64,000 nt of DNA from Pseudoclavibacter sp. RFBB5 (GCF_002931555.1 NZ_PSTZ01000011.1:124001-188000); one strand, 5' to 3'. Shown: positions 51,219-60,595, counted from the stretch's first letter. Notes: generated by a model from the letters alone, not told the origin. Translations and numbers: made by a program.

Positions 51219-53228
51219 CTACTCGGCCGGCATGCGTCCGTAGCGTCGTTGTGCGGAGTGCGCGCAGCAGCTGCCGCTCTCACCGCGCTTCGACCAGTCG
51301 GGCACGTCCAGCGCGGGGTTGCGATCGAAGAACCCGTACGGCTTCAGCTGGAAGCGGTAGATGTCGACCGGCATGATCGGGAAGTCCTCCGGGCGTGGGA
51401 GGTGCGTCGGCCCGAAGGAATGCCAGACGACGATGTCGCCCCCATCCACTGACTCCGCATCACCGACGTACTCGGGCAGACCCGCACCACCCGCATGCTG
51501 GTTCGGATACTTGCCAGCAGGCCAACGCTCGTCGTCGTGATACCTCGTCACCCAGGTATTGTGGGCGGCGAACGTCGCCCGCTGGTAGACACTCGATTCC
51601 GGGTCGGCGAGCAGCGTCGGCCACCCCTCGCCGAGGAGCTCGTACTCCGTGGCCTTCCCTACGACGTTCTTCCGACGGTTCGAACCGATGTGCCAGGTCC
51701 GCCGGACGGACCGGTCGTCATCGAAACCACCCTCGACCTGGACTCGCTCGCGGTCCCAGGTGAAGGCGTTGCCGTAGGGATTCTGCTCTCCCATCGGGAT
51801 GCGCTTCACCTCCGACTTGTCGACGTAGTTGTCGGCACCGTCGATCTCGACGTCCAGCCGCGCGCAGAAGATGTGCTGGTGGACGGGCGCGAAGAGGCCC
51901 GGTGCGATCTCGAGGCGATGCGCTTCCGTGACCCCTGGCGTCCCGGAGCCGTTGAACACGAGCCCCGTGGCCTTCGCCTCCACCTCGATGGTGCCGTCGA
52001 GGTAGAGGTGCCAGTAGAAGCCGTAGTCATAGTTGCCGATGGTGGCGATGTAGGAGATCACCAGTCGTCGCTGCCGGCGAACGTCCGTGCCGTACCCGAA
52101 CTCGGTGTGCTTGTACAGAATCGACGCGTCCTCTTCATGCATGCACACGGCCTGCGGGATCCGGAGCGCGTTCCCGTGGTCGTCGTGGCTCATGCCGTCG
52201 AAGTAGTGGATGACGCCCAGGCAGTCGCACCCGAGCGAGAGCGCGTTCGCGCTCTTACCGAGGTAGTACTCCCCTGCGTCGAAGTAGCTGATCCAGTACC
52301 GGTTTCGCGACGTGTCTCCGTACGGCACGACCATCTCGGGCACCGAGCCGCGATACAGGATCGGTCGTCGCTCATCCCCGTCGAGGAAGCTCAGCTGATT
52401 GAGCACAAGCCCCTCGCGGGCGTTGAAGCCGACACGGAACTGCCAGCCCTCCCACTCGACGAGAGACCCGTCGACGCGGTAGCTCGGGCCTTCCGGCTGC
52501 GTTATCTCGATGGGTTTCAGCGTGCTGCGTGCTGGACCGACGTGTTCCTCGTCGTAGCGGCCGGAGGTTGCCGCGGTGACGACCTCCCCCTCGTCGTAGA
52601 CGCTGACGACCTCGCCGGCTGTCAGGTTGATGGTGACCAGAAGGCCCTCGACTGGGTGCGCCCAGGCGACATCGTCGGGGTGGTCTCGGAGGAAGGTCAG
52701 CGAGCGGATCATGCGGCGGCCGATCTCGTCTTCGTAGCCGAAGTAGCCGGGAGCGAGGGGTGAGCAGAACGCGTCGGCGATCCGGTCACCCAGTCCGCGG
52801 CGACGCATGGCCGCCTGCCACAGCTCGCTGGACTTCGCGATCTCCATCGCCCTGTCGTACTCCTCGAAGAGGTAGGCGGGCTGCCCGTAGGGAAACTCAC
52901 CGCTCGGGACGACCCCGCTGTGCGCGACGGTGCCCGCGTCGAGGTCGACGATGTGCTCCGTCGAGACGCCCGTGTCGATCTCGAGCACGACGTACTCGAT
53001 ACGGCGTCGCATCGGGGATCCGGGGACGAAGGCGCGCACGTAGTCCTTGTCCGGCTCGACGGGCATGATGCTCGGGAACCGGCTGTGTCCGGTCAGGAGT
53101 CCCGCCTCGTCGAGGATCGAACGCCCGCGATCGATCTCGGCCGCGGTCAGGCCGTCGAGTGGATGATGCGCCTCATCGAGGTGCGAGACCCGCTGGCCAG
53201 CGGTGTGCAGTGATTCTGTGTTCGTCAT
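51219..53228 (-). CDS. Copper-containing primary amine oxidase
   Basis: A 669-residue copper amine oxidase that converts primary amines to aldehydes with release of NH3 and H2O2. Seen: the TPQ precursor Tyr in IATIGNYDYG (residue 400), catalytic Asp in YFDAGEYYLG (residue 317), copper ligands HQH (450, 452) and His in GPTHLPRPED (609), and the pre-TPQ CDCLG motif. The length is close to Arthrobacter phenylethylamine/histamine oxidases. No signal peptide, so it is cytoplasmic. GAGGAGGCGCTC precedes the ATG. It follows a small membrane protein gene by 162 bases. Confidence 0.96.
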   Translation of the reverse strand: MTNTESLHTAGQRVSHLDEAHHPLDGLTAAEIDRGRSILDEAGLLTGHSRFPSIMPVEPDKDYVRAFVPGSPMRRRIEYVVLEIDTGVSTEHIVDLDAGTVAHSGVVPSGEFPYGQPAYLFEEYDRAMEIAKSSELWQAAMRRRGLGDRIADAFCSPLAPGYFGYEDEIGRRMIRSLTFLRDHPDDVAWAHPVEGLLVTINLTAGEVVSVYDEGEVVTAATSGRYDEEHVGPARSTLKPIEITQPEGPSYRVDGSLVEWEGWQFRVGFNAREGLVLNQLSFLDGDERRPILYRGSVPEMVVPYGDTSRNRYWISYFDAGEYYLGKSANALSLGCDCLGVIHYFDGMSHDDHGNALRIPQAVCMHEEDASILYKHTEFGYGTDVRRQRRLVISYIATIGNYDYGFYWHLYLDGTIEVEAKATGLVFNGSGTPGVTEAHRLEIAPGLFAPVHQHIFCARLDVEIDGADNYVDKSEVKRIPMGEQNPYGNAFTWDRERVQVEGGFDDDRSVRRTWHIGSNRRKNVVGKATEYELLGEGWPTLLADPESSVYQRATFAAHNTWVTRYHDDERWPAGKYPNQHAGGAGLPEYVGDAESVDGGDIVVWHSFGPTHLPRPEDFPIMPVDIYRFQLKPYGFFDRNPALDVPDWSKRGESGSCCAHSAQRRYGRMPAE

Positions 53229-53390
53229 GAGCGCCTCCTCGCGCGGTGCCGGCGCGGGACTCTCCCCGCCGGAGTGGAGCATCCGCGTCACCGCTTCCGC
53301 GTCGTCTTCGTTCTTGTCTGCATGTGCGTTCGGATACGCGTCTCGGCTCTCGGGACGCGACCTGGTTCTGGGTGGTCGAGGGAGAGACGG

Positions 53391-53837
53391 TCAGTGGCGG
53401 ATCAGCGTCGTGGCCATCCAGGCGACCATAACCGTGGACATCCCGAGCGCCGCGGCCCCGCCGCGCGTGAGGCCGTTTCTCTGCAGCAGGCCGACGCGGG
53501 CCGCCGCCCAGGCAGTCGCCGTGACGACGGCGGCTCCCTGGGCGATGCTGAAGCTCTCACGCCCGCCGTGATGACCGTGCGCAGCCGCGGCTTCGGGGTC
53601 GTGCGCGGAGAGGATCATCGCGAAGATCAGCGCGAACATCGCGAGGTCGTCGATGAAGTTCGGGAGCGTCATCGGGTCGCGGCGGAGGCGGCGCCCGCTG
53701 AACAGGCACAGCACGTACATGACGGCGGCCGCTCCGATGTGGACGATCATCTCCGCGCCGACGAGGCAAGGGATCATCGCGACGAGCACGAGCCCGTGGT
53801 GCATCGAACGAGCTGCGTCTGCCTGCTGCACGCGCAT
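53391..53837 (-). CDS. Small membrane protein, function unknown
   Basis: A 148-residue protein with four predicted helices: LVLVAMIPCLVGAEMIVHIGAAAVMYVLCLF (two), LPNFIDDLAMFALIFAMILSA, and two near the C-terminus. A loop with HDPEAAAAHGHHGG is His-rich. No family is recognised. ATG at 53837 follows GGAGCAGGT. It is upstream of the copper amine oxidase on the same strand. The His-rich loop and setting make copper handling imaginable, but this is speculation. Confidence 0.65.
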   Translation of the reverse strand: MRVQQADAARSMHHGLVLVAMIPCLVGAEMIVHIGAAAVMYVLCLFSGRRLRRDPMTLPNFIDDLAMFALIFAMILSAHDPEAAAAHGHHGGRESFSIAQGAAVVTATAWAAARVGLLQRNGLTRGGAAALGMSTVMVAWMATTLIRH

Positions 53838-53955
53838 ACCTGCTCCGTTCCTCTGCTGCCGTTCATGCTGACGATGGCGATGGACTCCGCGGGCCCCGTC
53901 GCCCTGCTCATACCCAAGCCGCTTCCTGTGCATCACGCAAACACCGGAATACGAT

Positions 53956-53965
53956 GAAGTGCATC
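53956..53965. promoter_or_regulatory. GAAGTGCATC element upstream of the amine oxidase unit
   Basis: One GAAGTGCATC copy, within GATGAAGTGCATC, lies 119 bases before the small membrane protein. The same decamer occurs twice at 60336-60345 and 60407-60416 (inverted), and related GCATCACTTC copies at 57771 and 57803. Confidence 0.5.
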
Positions 53966-54065
53966 AGATCAATGGATTCGACGTGCGCATCGCACCTTCA
54001 CGCACGGCGGGCCCCAGCGACGGCGCGGATGAGGCCGCTGAGACTCGCAGTGCTGCCACGAGGGG

Positions 54066-55247
54066 TCAGCTCGCACCCAGAGGACCGTCTCCGCCGTCGC
54101 TCACGAGATCGGCCACCGTCCACGCGGTCAGCGTTGCCGCGTCCAGGAGCGCACGCTCAGCGTCCACCCCGACGCACGCCGCGGCGAACTCCTTCTGATG
54201 GTTCGTGAACGGCAGCGAATCAACACCTATGTAGGGATGGATCGCGCGTACGACCTGCGACACATTCCCCATGTCCGTCGACGCCCGGTTCATCCGCCCC
54301 GCGACGTCCGGGTCGGCGAAGACTCGGCCACGCTCGAGCGCGTTGCGCTTGTACGCAGCGAGCGCACGCTCGTCGGTGGCGAACTCCGCATACGGTTCGC
54401 TCTCGGGGCGGACATGCAATGTCGCTCCCGTCGCCAGAGCACCCGCCTCGAAGCAGCGGCGAACCCGCTCCTCCAGCGAGGCGAGCTGCTCGAGGGTGCC
54501 GGCCCTGGTGTACCAGCGCCCCTCGGTGTGCTCAGGAATCGCGTTGGGCGCGTATCCGCCGACGGTCTGGATGCCGTGCACGCGAGTATCGGCTGGGAGC
54601 TGCTGCCGGAGCAGCCCCAACGCCACCTGGGCGATGATGAACGCGTCGTTGGCGTTGACACCCTGGTCCGGGTACGCGGCGGCATGCGCCGAGACCCCCT
54701 CGTACGTGATGTGGTTGTGGGCGACGGCGAACGGCCGCGCTTCTGCGACATCGACCGGCCCAGGATGCACCATCATCGCGAAGTCGAGGTCGGAGAACGC
54801 CCCGGCTTTGAGGAGCTCGATCTTGCCTCCCCCACCTTCTTCTGCCGGGGTTCCGTACACGCGCACTGTCAGGCCCAGGTCATCCGCCACCCGTGCCAGC
54901 GCGAGACCTGCGCCGACCGAGCTCGCGGCGATCAGGTTGTGCCCGCAGGCATGGCCCAGCCCCGGAAGCGCGTCGTACTCCGCCATGAGGCCGATCGTCA
55001 CGGGTCCGCTCCCCGCTTCTGCGAGGAATGCGGTCTCGTAGCCCAAGTAGCTCGGCTCGACGCGGAACCCCGCAGTCGCCAGCGCGTCACCGACCCACGC
55101 CGCAGCGCGGTGCTCCTCCCAGGCGGTCTCGGGATGCGCGTGCAGCGCCTCGGAGAGGGCGATGAGCGCCGTAGAAGCCCCATCGACCGTCCCGGCCAGG
55201 CTCGCCTTGAGGGTCGACACCGTGTCACTCGTCACCGGGGACTCCAT
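54066..55247 (-). CDS. M20-family amidohydrolase/peptidase
   Basis: A 393-residue M20 metalloenzyme, AbgB/amidohydrolase-like. Seen: metal ligands in MAEYDALPGLGHACGHN near residue 96, YGTPAEEGGGGK with the catalytic Glu near residue 137, the dimerisation domain with THVHGIQTVGGYAPNAIP-like sequence, and HPYIGVDSLPFTNHQKEFA. It removes an acyl or aminoacyl group from an amide. Its start overlaps the DUF1028 3' end by 23 bases, so it is the last gene of the FMO operon. Confidence 0.87.
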   Translation of the reverse strand: MESPVTSDTVSTLKASLAGTVDGASTALIALSEALHAHPETAWEEHRAAAWVGDALATAGFRVEPSYLGYETAFLAEAGSGPVTIGLMAEYDALPGLGHACGHNLIAASSVGAGLALARVADDLGLTVRVYGTPAEEGGGGKIELLKAGAFSDLDFAMMVHPGPVDVAEARPFAVAHNHITYEGVSAHAAAYPDQGVNANDAFIIAQVALGLLRQQLPADTRVHGIQTVGGYAPNAIPEHTEGRWYTRAGTLEQLASLEERVRRCFEAGALATGATLHVRPESEPYAEFATDERALAAYKRNALERGRVFADPDVAGRMNRASTDMGNVSQVVRAIHPYIGVDSLPFTNHQKEFAAACVGVDAERALLDAATLTAWTVADLVSDGGDGPLGAS

Positions 55248-55896
55248 ACGAGGGGGCGACGCCCGGGTTCAGGCCTCGGTTCACGTAGTCATCACGCTGG
55301 GGCATCCACGTGACGAGCAGGGAATCCAGCTCACCGATAGGTGCGCCGTCAGTCCAGTCGACCCGCAGATCAGTGACCCGCCAGCCTGCGTCTCGGACCA
55401 CCGAGAGTCCGGCTGAATGCACGGGGCCCGCCTCGCCACCAGCTTCGACCGCGGCGTGCATAGCCGAGAGCAGCCGTGCCTCCAGCTCCCCCTCCGAAGC
55501 GAGGAACGCATCGACCATGATCTGGGGGATGTCCAGCGACGCGAGCATGTTCCCTCCCGCGGCGACGCCTGGACCACACGCGTCGCCGTGGACACCGAGC
55601 GCCTCCGTCCCCGAATACGCCACCGAATTGCCGGTGGCGTCGACCACGAGCAGCTGTCGGAACGCGATGTGGTCGGCGGTCTCCACGACCGAACGCAGCG
55701 CAGCCTCTGCTCCGCGACCGTTGCGGAGGACGTCGAGGATCGCGGGTCCGAGCCGTGGATCGGTGATGTTCTGCGAGTTGACAGCACCCACCCCTCCCTC
55801 GAGGTGGAGGCACCGTGCGGCAACCGCCGGCGACGACGAGCAGACTGCGGACCCGATGGCCCCGCTGGCATCCCGGGCGACGATCGAGAAGGTCAT
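55225..55896 (-). CDS. DUF1028-family protein (Ntn-hydrolase-like)
   Basis: A 223-residue protein of DUF1028: N-terminal MTFSIVARDASGAIGSAVCSSSPAVAARC, then AVNSQNITDPRLGPAILDVL and GVHGDACGPGVAAGGNML. The family looks like Ntn hydrolases with an unknown amide substrate. It overlaps RidA by four bases (ATGA) and M20 by 23, so it is tightly coupled. Its association with RidA and an M20 enzyme suggests hydrolysis or deamination of a small N-containing compound. Confidence 0.88.
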   Translation of the reverse strand: MTFSIVARDASGAIGSAVCSSSPAVAARCLHLEGGVGAVNSQNITDPRLGPAILDVLRNGRGAEAALRSVVETADHIAFRQLLVVDATGNSVAYSGTEALGVHGDACGPGVAAGGNMLASLDIPQIMVDAFLASEGELEARLLSAMHAAVEAGGEAGPVHSAGLSVVRDAGWRVTDLRVDWTDGAPIGELDSLLVTWMPQRDDYVNRGLNPGVAPSYGVPGDE

Positions 55897-56327
55897 GCGC
55901 CGACTCCCGGAACCGGTGACGACAGGACGGCCGTGGCGTCGATCTCCACCAGCCACTCAGGTCGAGCGAGCGCGCTGACGACGATGCCCGTGGACACGGG
56001 ATGCACCCCCTTGAGCCACCGGCCCATGACCCTGTAGACCGGCTCGCGATATCGAGGATCGATGATGTAGACGATCACCTTGACGATGTCGTCGAGGGAG
56101 GAGCCTGCCTCCTCCAGGAGCATCGCGATGTTCGCCATGGCCTTCTCGGCCTGGGCTTCCACATCCCCGATCCCCACGGAGTCGCGCGTTTCGAGATCCT
56201 GACCGATCTGGCCGCGCAGGTAGACCACGCCCCCGGCGACCACCGCCTGGCACAGGTCGTTGTCGAGCGACTGCTCGGGGTACGTCTCCCGAGTATTGAA
56301 CTTGCGCAGACGGGTGTGCGTGGCCAT
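55893..56327 (-). CDS. RidA-family enamine/imine hydrolase-like protein
   Basis: A 144-residue Rid/YjgF-fold protein: GGVVYLRGQIGQD, AQAEKAMANIAMLLEEAGSSLDDIVKVIVYI and RYREPVYRVMG. The conserved Arg that stabilises the product acid lies in SALARPEWLVEIDATAV. RidA hydrolyses reactive imines or enamines made by amine-oxidising or PLP enzymes. The ATG shares one base with the FMO stop (TGATG), and the stop overlaps DUF1028. Its placement directly after an FAD monooxygenase points to imine clearance. Confidence 0.9.
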   Translation of the reverse strand: MATHTRLRKFNTRETYPEQSLDNDLCQAVVAGGVVYLRGQIGQDLETRDSVGIGDVEAQAEKAMANIAMLLEEAGSSLDDIVKVIVYIIDPRYREPVYRVMGRWLKGVHPVSTGIVVSALARPEWLVEIDATAVLSSPVPGVGA

Positions 56328-57658
56328 CAGAGAGCTCCTGCCGGTGTGGGTGCGGACTGTGATGCTGGGACGGGGGTGATGACGGCAGTGTCGACGTCGA
56401 GTCGCGCGGACTGGGCCGCGTGCTCGAAGTAGCTCTCCTGAATCAGGATGTGGTCGGCCAGGTAGCGCGCATCGTGCCACACGCCCCAGATGAAGCTCGA
56501 GCCGCGTCGCGATTGCCAGGGGAGCCCGAGGAAGTAGACGCCGGCCTCGGCGGAGACACCCCGCTGGTGCAGCGGGCGGCCAGCCTCGTCAAACGCCTCG
56601 ACCTGCAGCCATTCGTAGTCGCGGGCGAACCCGGTCGCCCAGATGATCGTGGTGATCCCGGCGTCCGCGAGGTTCAGCTGCGTCAGAGGATTCCTGAGGC
56701 TCTCCGGATCTGCGGGGCGCTGTCGGGCTGCCGGCTCCTCGGGGAAGTCGAGCCCGTTCCTAGCGATGAACTCGTCTGCCTCATCCAGCACGGAGAGATA
56801 GTTGGCGTCTCCGTTCGCGACGTTCGCGACCAGATCCTGGGCGAAGGTCACTGTGCCGTCGTTGAATGTCTTCGTACGCCCCGCGAGGACCACGCCCTCC
56901 GCAGCGAGCGCCCGGAAGTCAACCGTGTGCCCGCCTCGCGCGCCGCTGACGGCGATGGTGACGTGCTCGGCGCCTGCTGGCGGAGCAGCCATCTCCCACT
57001 TACCGAGCACCCCGAGCCACCAGACGAAGTCCTGGCCCCGGTAGGCGCGCGGCGGGCGGTCGTGGGGTCCGACCGAGAGGAACACCTGGCGGCCGGAGCC
57101 TTGCAGCTCAGAGGCGATCTGCACCCCGGACGAGCCGGCGCCGACGACGAGGACGTTGCCGGCCGGCAGCTGCGCTGGATTCTTGTAGCCGCTCGAGTGC
57201 AGCTGCGTGACGGCGCTGGCATCTGGGACCAGGGCCGGGATGACGGGGCGCTGGAAGGCGCCGGTCGCTGCGACGACGTACCGCGCCGTGTACGCGCCGT
57301 CGGACGTCTCCACGTGGAATCCGGGGCCACCCGCGATCCGTTTCACGGTGTCCACCGTGACGCCGGTGCGCACGGGGAGGTCGAACTTCCTCACATAGGC
57401 CTCGAAGTACTCGGCGACCTGGTCCTTCGTCGCGAACTCGTCCGGGGCGACATCCGCGAACTCGAGCCCGGGGAACCGGTCGTGCCACGCTGGCCCGTTC
57501 GCGACGAGCGAGTCCCAGCGGCCTGTTCGCCACTGCTGCGCGATCCGCTCCTTCTCGAGCACGACGTGAGAGACGCCTCGCGCCGCCAGATGCTCGCTCA
57601 TCGCGACGCCCGCCTGGCCCGCCCCCACTACAACGACTTCCACCTCATGGGCTGTCAT
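56327..57658 (-). CDS. Flavin-containing monooxygenase-like protein (CzcO type)
   Basis: A 443-residue FAD/NAD(P) enzyme: GAGQAGVAMSEHLAARG (FAD motif) at residues 12-28, VVVGAGSSGVQIASELQG (NADP motif) near residue 170, ATGF near residue 366 and VVAATGAFQRP. The sequence groups with CzcO-like monooxygenases, which act on N, S or Baeyer-Villiger substrates. First gene of FMO-RidA-DUF1028-M20; GGAGGTAGTC precedes the ATG. The substrate is unknown. Confidence 0.88.
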   Translation of the reverse strand: MTAHEVEVVVVGAGQAGVAMSEHLAARGVSHVVLEKERIAQQWRTGRWDSLVANGPAWHDRFPGLEFADVAPDEFATKDQVAEYFEAYVRKFDLPVRTGVTVDTVKRIAGGPGFHVETSDGAYTARYVVAATGAFQRPVIPALVPDASAVTQLHSSGYKNPAQLPAGNVLVVGAGSSGVQIASELQGSGRQVFLSVGPHDRPPRAYRGQDFVWWLGVLGKWEMAAPPAGAEHVTIAVSGARGGHTVDFRALAAEGVVLAGRTKTFNDGTVTFAQDLVANVANGDANYLSVLDEADEFIARNGLDFPEEPAARQRPADPESLRNPLTQLNLADAGITTIIWATGFARDYEWLQVEAFDEAGRPLHQRGVSAEAGVYFLGLPWQSRRGSSFIWGVWHDARYLADHILIQESYFEHAAQSARLDVDTAVITPVPASQSAPTPAGAL

Positions 57659-57770
57659 GACTACCTCCGCTGCGATTACGACTGAGACGTCACCCGGTCG
57701 CTCGGCGCTCGTGACTGCGTTGTGTCGAGTGCCGATGCCGACTGACTACGTCTACGAAACCGCACACGTG

Positions 57771-57812
57771 GCATCACTTCAAACAGCGGATGACGCTTCA
57801 CTGCATCACTTC
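57771..57812. promoter_or_regulatory. Two GCATCACTTC elements upstream of the FMO operon
   Basis: GCATCACTTC at 57771-57780 and 57803-57812, 32 bp apart (about three turns), on the plus strand. They share the GAAGTG core of the GAAGTGCATC elements (reverse complement GAAGTGATGC). They lie 113-154 bases before the FMO start, in the gap shared with the LysR gene's 3' end. Confidence 0.5.
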
Positions 57813-57832
57813 AATGCATGCAGAAAGTGCAG

Positions 57833-58735
57833 CTACGGCCCCTCATGGAGCGCATCGGCGACGGCACGCATCCGCGAGCTCAGGTGCGCGCCCTTCATCC
57901 TGGCGACCACGATGGTGAGCGCGTCTTGCTGACCCGTGATCGGGAGCGTCACGATCTCACCACCGTCGTAGGTGGCGTTCGAACTGGCTCGCTGATTGAG
58001 GATCGAGAAGCCATGGCCACGGGCCACGAGGGCTCGGATGGTCTCGTAGTTCCGCGACCTGTGCCGGATGCGCGGAGTCAGGTTCGCATCCGCGAGCAGA
58101 CCCAGGAAGTAGTCCCGGCTCTGCGGAATGTCCAGGAGCACGAAGTTCTCGCCAGCGAGGTCGGCGAGGGCGATCTCGCCCAGGTGGGCGAGCGGGTGTC
58201 CGCTGGACAGCAGCACGTAGGGTTCCGCGTGGCCGATGACTCGCGCCTCGACGTCCTCCCCGAAGCCGAAGTCGTAGCCGACAGCGAGATCCACCGCGCC
58301 AGCCTGCAGCAGCTCGCGCGCACCCTGGGTATCCACCTCCGAGACGTGGACTTCGAGCTCTGGATGCGCGACCTCGAGCCGTTCGAGAAGTCGCGGCACG
58401 ACAAACGGCGTCAGCGTCACGAAGCAGGCGAGCCGGACGACCCCGCTGTACTGCTTCGCATCCCCCCTCGCCTCCTCGATGGATTCATCGAGCTGCGAGA
58501 GGAGCGCCTGCGCGTTGCGCAGGAAGCGCGCGCCGTCGGCGGTGAGCGTGAGGCCCTTCGAGCGGCGCCGGATGAACAGCTGCGACGCGAGCTGCTTCTC
58601 CAGCACGGCGATCGAGGAGGACACAGCCGACTGAGCTACCAGAAGGTCATCCGCCGCCTTCGTCATGCTGCCGAACCTCGCGGCCGCGACGAAATATCGG
58701 AGCTGCTGGATTGTGACGTCGTTGCGTGCGGCCAG
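57833..58735 (-). CDS. LysR-family transcriptional regulator
   Basis: A 300-residue LysR protein. N-terminal helix-turn-helix IQQLRYFVAAARFGSMTKAADDLLVAQSAVSSSIAVLEKQL, coiled linker and a two-lobed effector domain (VRLACFVTLTPFVVPRLLERL, FVLLDIPQSRDYFLGLL). The natural start is probably CTG at 58735, five bases after GGGAGG; no ATG, GTG or TTG has a better site. It is 20 bases after aldehyde dehydrogenase, so it is co-transcribed with it. It is the obvious candidate to bind the GAAGTG elements. Confidence 0.9.
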   Translation of the reverse strand: MAARNDVTIQQLRYFVAAARFGSMTKAADDLLVAQSAVSSSIAVLEKQLASQLFIRRRSKGLTLTADGARFLRNAQALLSQLDESIEEARGDAKQYSGVVRLACFVTLTPFVVPRLLERLEVAHPELEVHVSEVDTQGARELLQAGAVDLAVGYDFGFGEDVEARVIGHAEPYVLLSSGHPLAHLGEIALADLAGENFVLLDIPQSRDYFLGLLADANLTPRIRHRSRNYETIRALVARGHGFSILNQRASSNATYDGGEIVTLPITGQQDALTIVVARMKGAHLSSRMRAVADALHEGP

Positions 58736-58755
58736 GGGGTCCTCCCGGACTGGAT

Positions 58756-60243
58756 TCAGTTGTGCTGGAACCAGGTTGTCTTCCACCCAACATAGTTGTC
58801 GACGGCGTGCACCGAGAGGTCCTTCCCGAAGCCCGAGCCCTTGAACCCGCCGAACGGAGTGGTAAGGCCAAGCGCATCCACGGTGTTGATGGAGACGGTG
58901 CCCGCGACGAGCGCGTTCGCCACCCGGTGCGCTCTGCTGAGGTTCGAGGTCCACACCGACGCGGCGAGTCCGTAGTCGGTGTCGTTCGCCGCACGGATGG
59001 CCTCCTCCTCCGTATCGAAGCCCTGGACCACAACGAGGGGCCCGAAGATCTCGTCGCGGTGCAGCGGGTGTGACAGCTCGAGTCCCGACACGATCGCGGG
59101 GCTGATGAAGGCCCGCGATCCGCCTCGTTCGTGCCGCTCTCCGCCGATCAGGTTCCCATCCCGCCCTGCTTGAGCGATGGCGGCAGCCACATCGTCAGCG
59201 TGCTGCTCGTTGACGAGCGCCCCATTGCCGACAGCGCTGTCAAGCGGATCGCCGGGCTCGTATGCCCTGGCCGCTTCAGCGAGCAGCGTGATGAACTCGT
59301 CGTGGATCGAGCGCTCCACGAAGATGCGCGAATTCGCTGAGCACACCTCACCCTGGTTGTAGAACGCGCCGAATGCCGCCTTCGCGGCGGCGGCCGCGAG
59401 GTCCTCCGTGTCGGCGAAGACCAGGTTGGAGCTCTTCCCACCGGCCTCGAGGCTGAGCCGCTTCAGGTTCGAGGCTCCGGAATAGCCCATGAGTCGCTTC
59501 GCGACACCGGTAGAACCGGTGAAGGTCAACGCATCGATGTCCATGTGTGTGCCAAGCGCTTCGCCGACGACCCGGCCCGGGCCCGTGACGATGTTCAGCA
59601 CACCCGCGGGCAGCCCGGCTTCGAGCGCGAGGTCGGCGAGGCGAAGGGCAGTCAGCGAGGTCGCCTCCGCCGGCTTCAGGACGACGCTGTTTCCCGACAT
59701 CAGAGCAGGAGCCAGCTTCCAGGATGCGATCTCGAGCGGGTAGTTCCACGGCACGATGGCGCCGACGACCCCGACTGGCACCCGACTGACGACGGCCGTA
59801 GAGCCGGGAGGCGTCGACGGAACCTCATCGGTGAGCTTGTCGGCGAGCTGCCCGTACCAGCGGAAAGTCTCCGCGGACCCCGGAACGTCGACGGTCCTCG
59901 TCTGGCTGAGGGGCTTTCCCATGTCGATGGATTCGAGGAGCGCGAGCTCATCGAGGTGCGCCAGCATGAGGTCAGCTAGCGCGATCAGCACTTCCCCTCG
60001 GGCCGCCGCGCTGAGACGGCTCCACACGCCGGATTCGAACGAACGCCGAGCCGCTTCGACGGCGAGTTCCACATCGGCGGCACCGCCGCGAGCCACTTCG
60101 ACGATGGCCAACCCCGTAGCCGGGTTGATGCTCGTGTACGTCTCCCCGCTGAGCGAGTCCACGCGCTGTCCGTCGATGAACGCTCGGCCGTCGATGTGCA
60201 GTCGGGCCGCTCGTTCGCTCCATGCCTTGGCTGTGGTTTCCAT
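58756..60243 (-). CDS. Aldehyde dehydrogenase (PuuC-like)
   Basis: A 495-residue ALDH. Seen: VPVGVVGAIVPWNYPLEIASWKLAPALMSGNSVVLKPAE, NAD motif FTGSTGVAKRL, catalytic Glu in LSLEAGGKSSNL near residue 262 and catalytic Cys in NQGEVCSANSR near residue 297. Amine-derived aldehydes such as gamma-aminobutyraldehyde are typical substrates for this subgroup. It should oxidise the aldehyde made by the copper amine oxidase 5 kb away. GGAGGAACCT precedes the ATG. Confidence 0.95.
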   Translation of the reverse strand: METTAKAWSERAARLHIDGRAFIDGQRVDSLSGETYTSINPATGLAIVEVARGGAADVELAVEAARRSFESGVWSRLSAAARGEVLIALADLMLAHLDELALLESIDMGKPLSQTRTVDVPGSAETFRWYGQLADKLTDEVPSTPPGSTAVVSRVPVGVVGAIVPWNYPLEIASWKLAPALMSGNSVVLKPAEATSLTALRLADLALEAGLPAGVLNIVTGPGRVVGEALGTHMDIDALTFTGSTGVAKRLMGYSGASNLKRLSLEAGGKSSNLVFADTEDLAAAAAKAAFGAFYNQGEVCSANSRIFVERSIHDEFITLLAEAARAYEPGDPLDSAVGNGALVNEQHADDVAAAIAQAGRDGNLIGGERHERGGSRAFISPAIVSGLELSHPLHRDEIFGPLVVVQGFDTEEEAIRAANDTDYGLAASVWTSNLSRAHRVANALVAGTVSINTVDALGLTTPFGGFKGSGFGKDLSVHAVDNYVGWKTTWFQHN

Positions 60244-60335
60244 AGGTTCCTCCGAGAACGGATAGCTGAGCCGCTGCGGCTCTTCGCCGGAACTCTACGC
60301 ACGACGTCGTCGCAACGGGCGCGCGAATTGGTGCC

Positions 60336-60416
60336 GAAGTGCATCACGAGCGGAGATGCAGGAGTCAGGGCGCGATGGGACCCAAACTGACTTCATCAGC
60401 TGGTTAGATGCACTTC
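60336..60416. promoter_or_regulatory. Inverted pair of GAAGTGCATC elements in a divergent promoter
   Basis: GAAGTGCATC at 60336-60345 and its reverse complement GATGCACTTC at 60407-60416, 71 bp apart. They occupy the 352-base gap between ALDH and the NCS1 permease, which otherwise shows nothing coding; a CATCAGCTGG segment lies between them. Confidence 0.6.
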
Positions 60417-60595
60417 GTCGAAAAAGAGCGCTGGACAGATCACCTCGGCGGGCGGAATCTTGACCTTGGACTCGCCCATCGGGTATCGAGCCCGATGCAC
60501 CAGCACCCACCCTCAAATGCTCCCGCCATCGACGCACACCATGCCCCACGCGTCGAGGCGGCGCGGCAACGACGCCGAGTCACGGAGTTCTCAAC

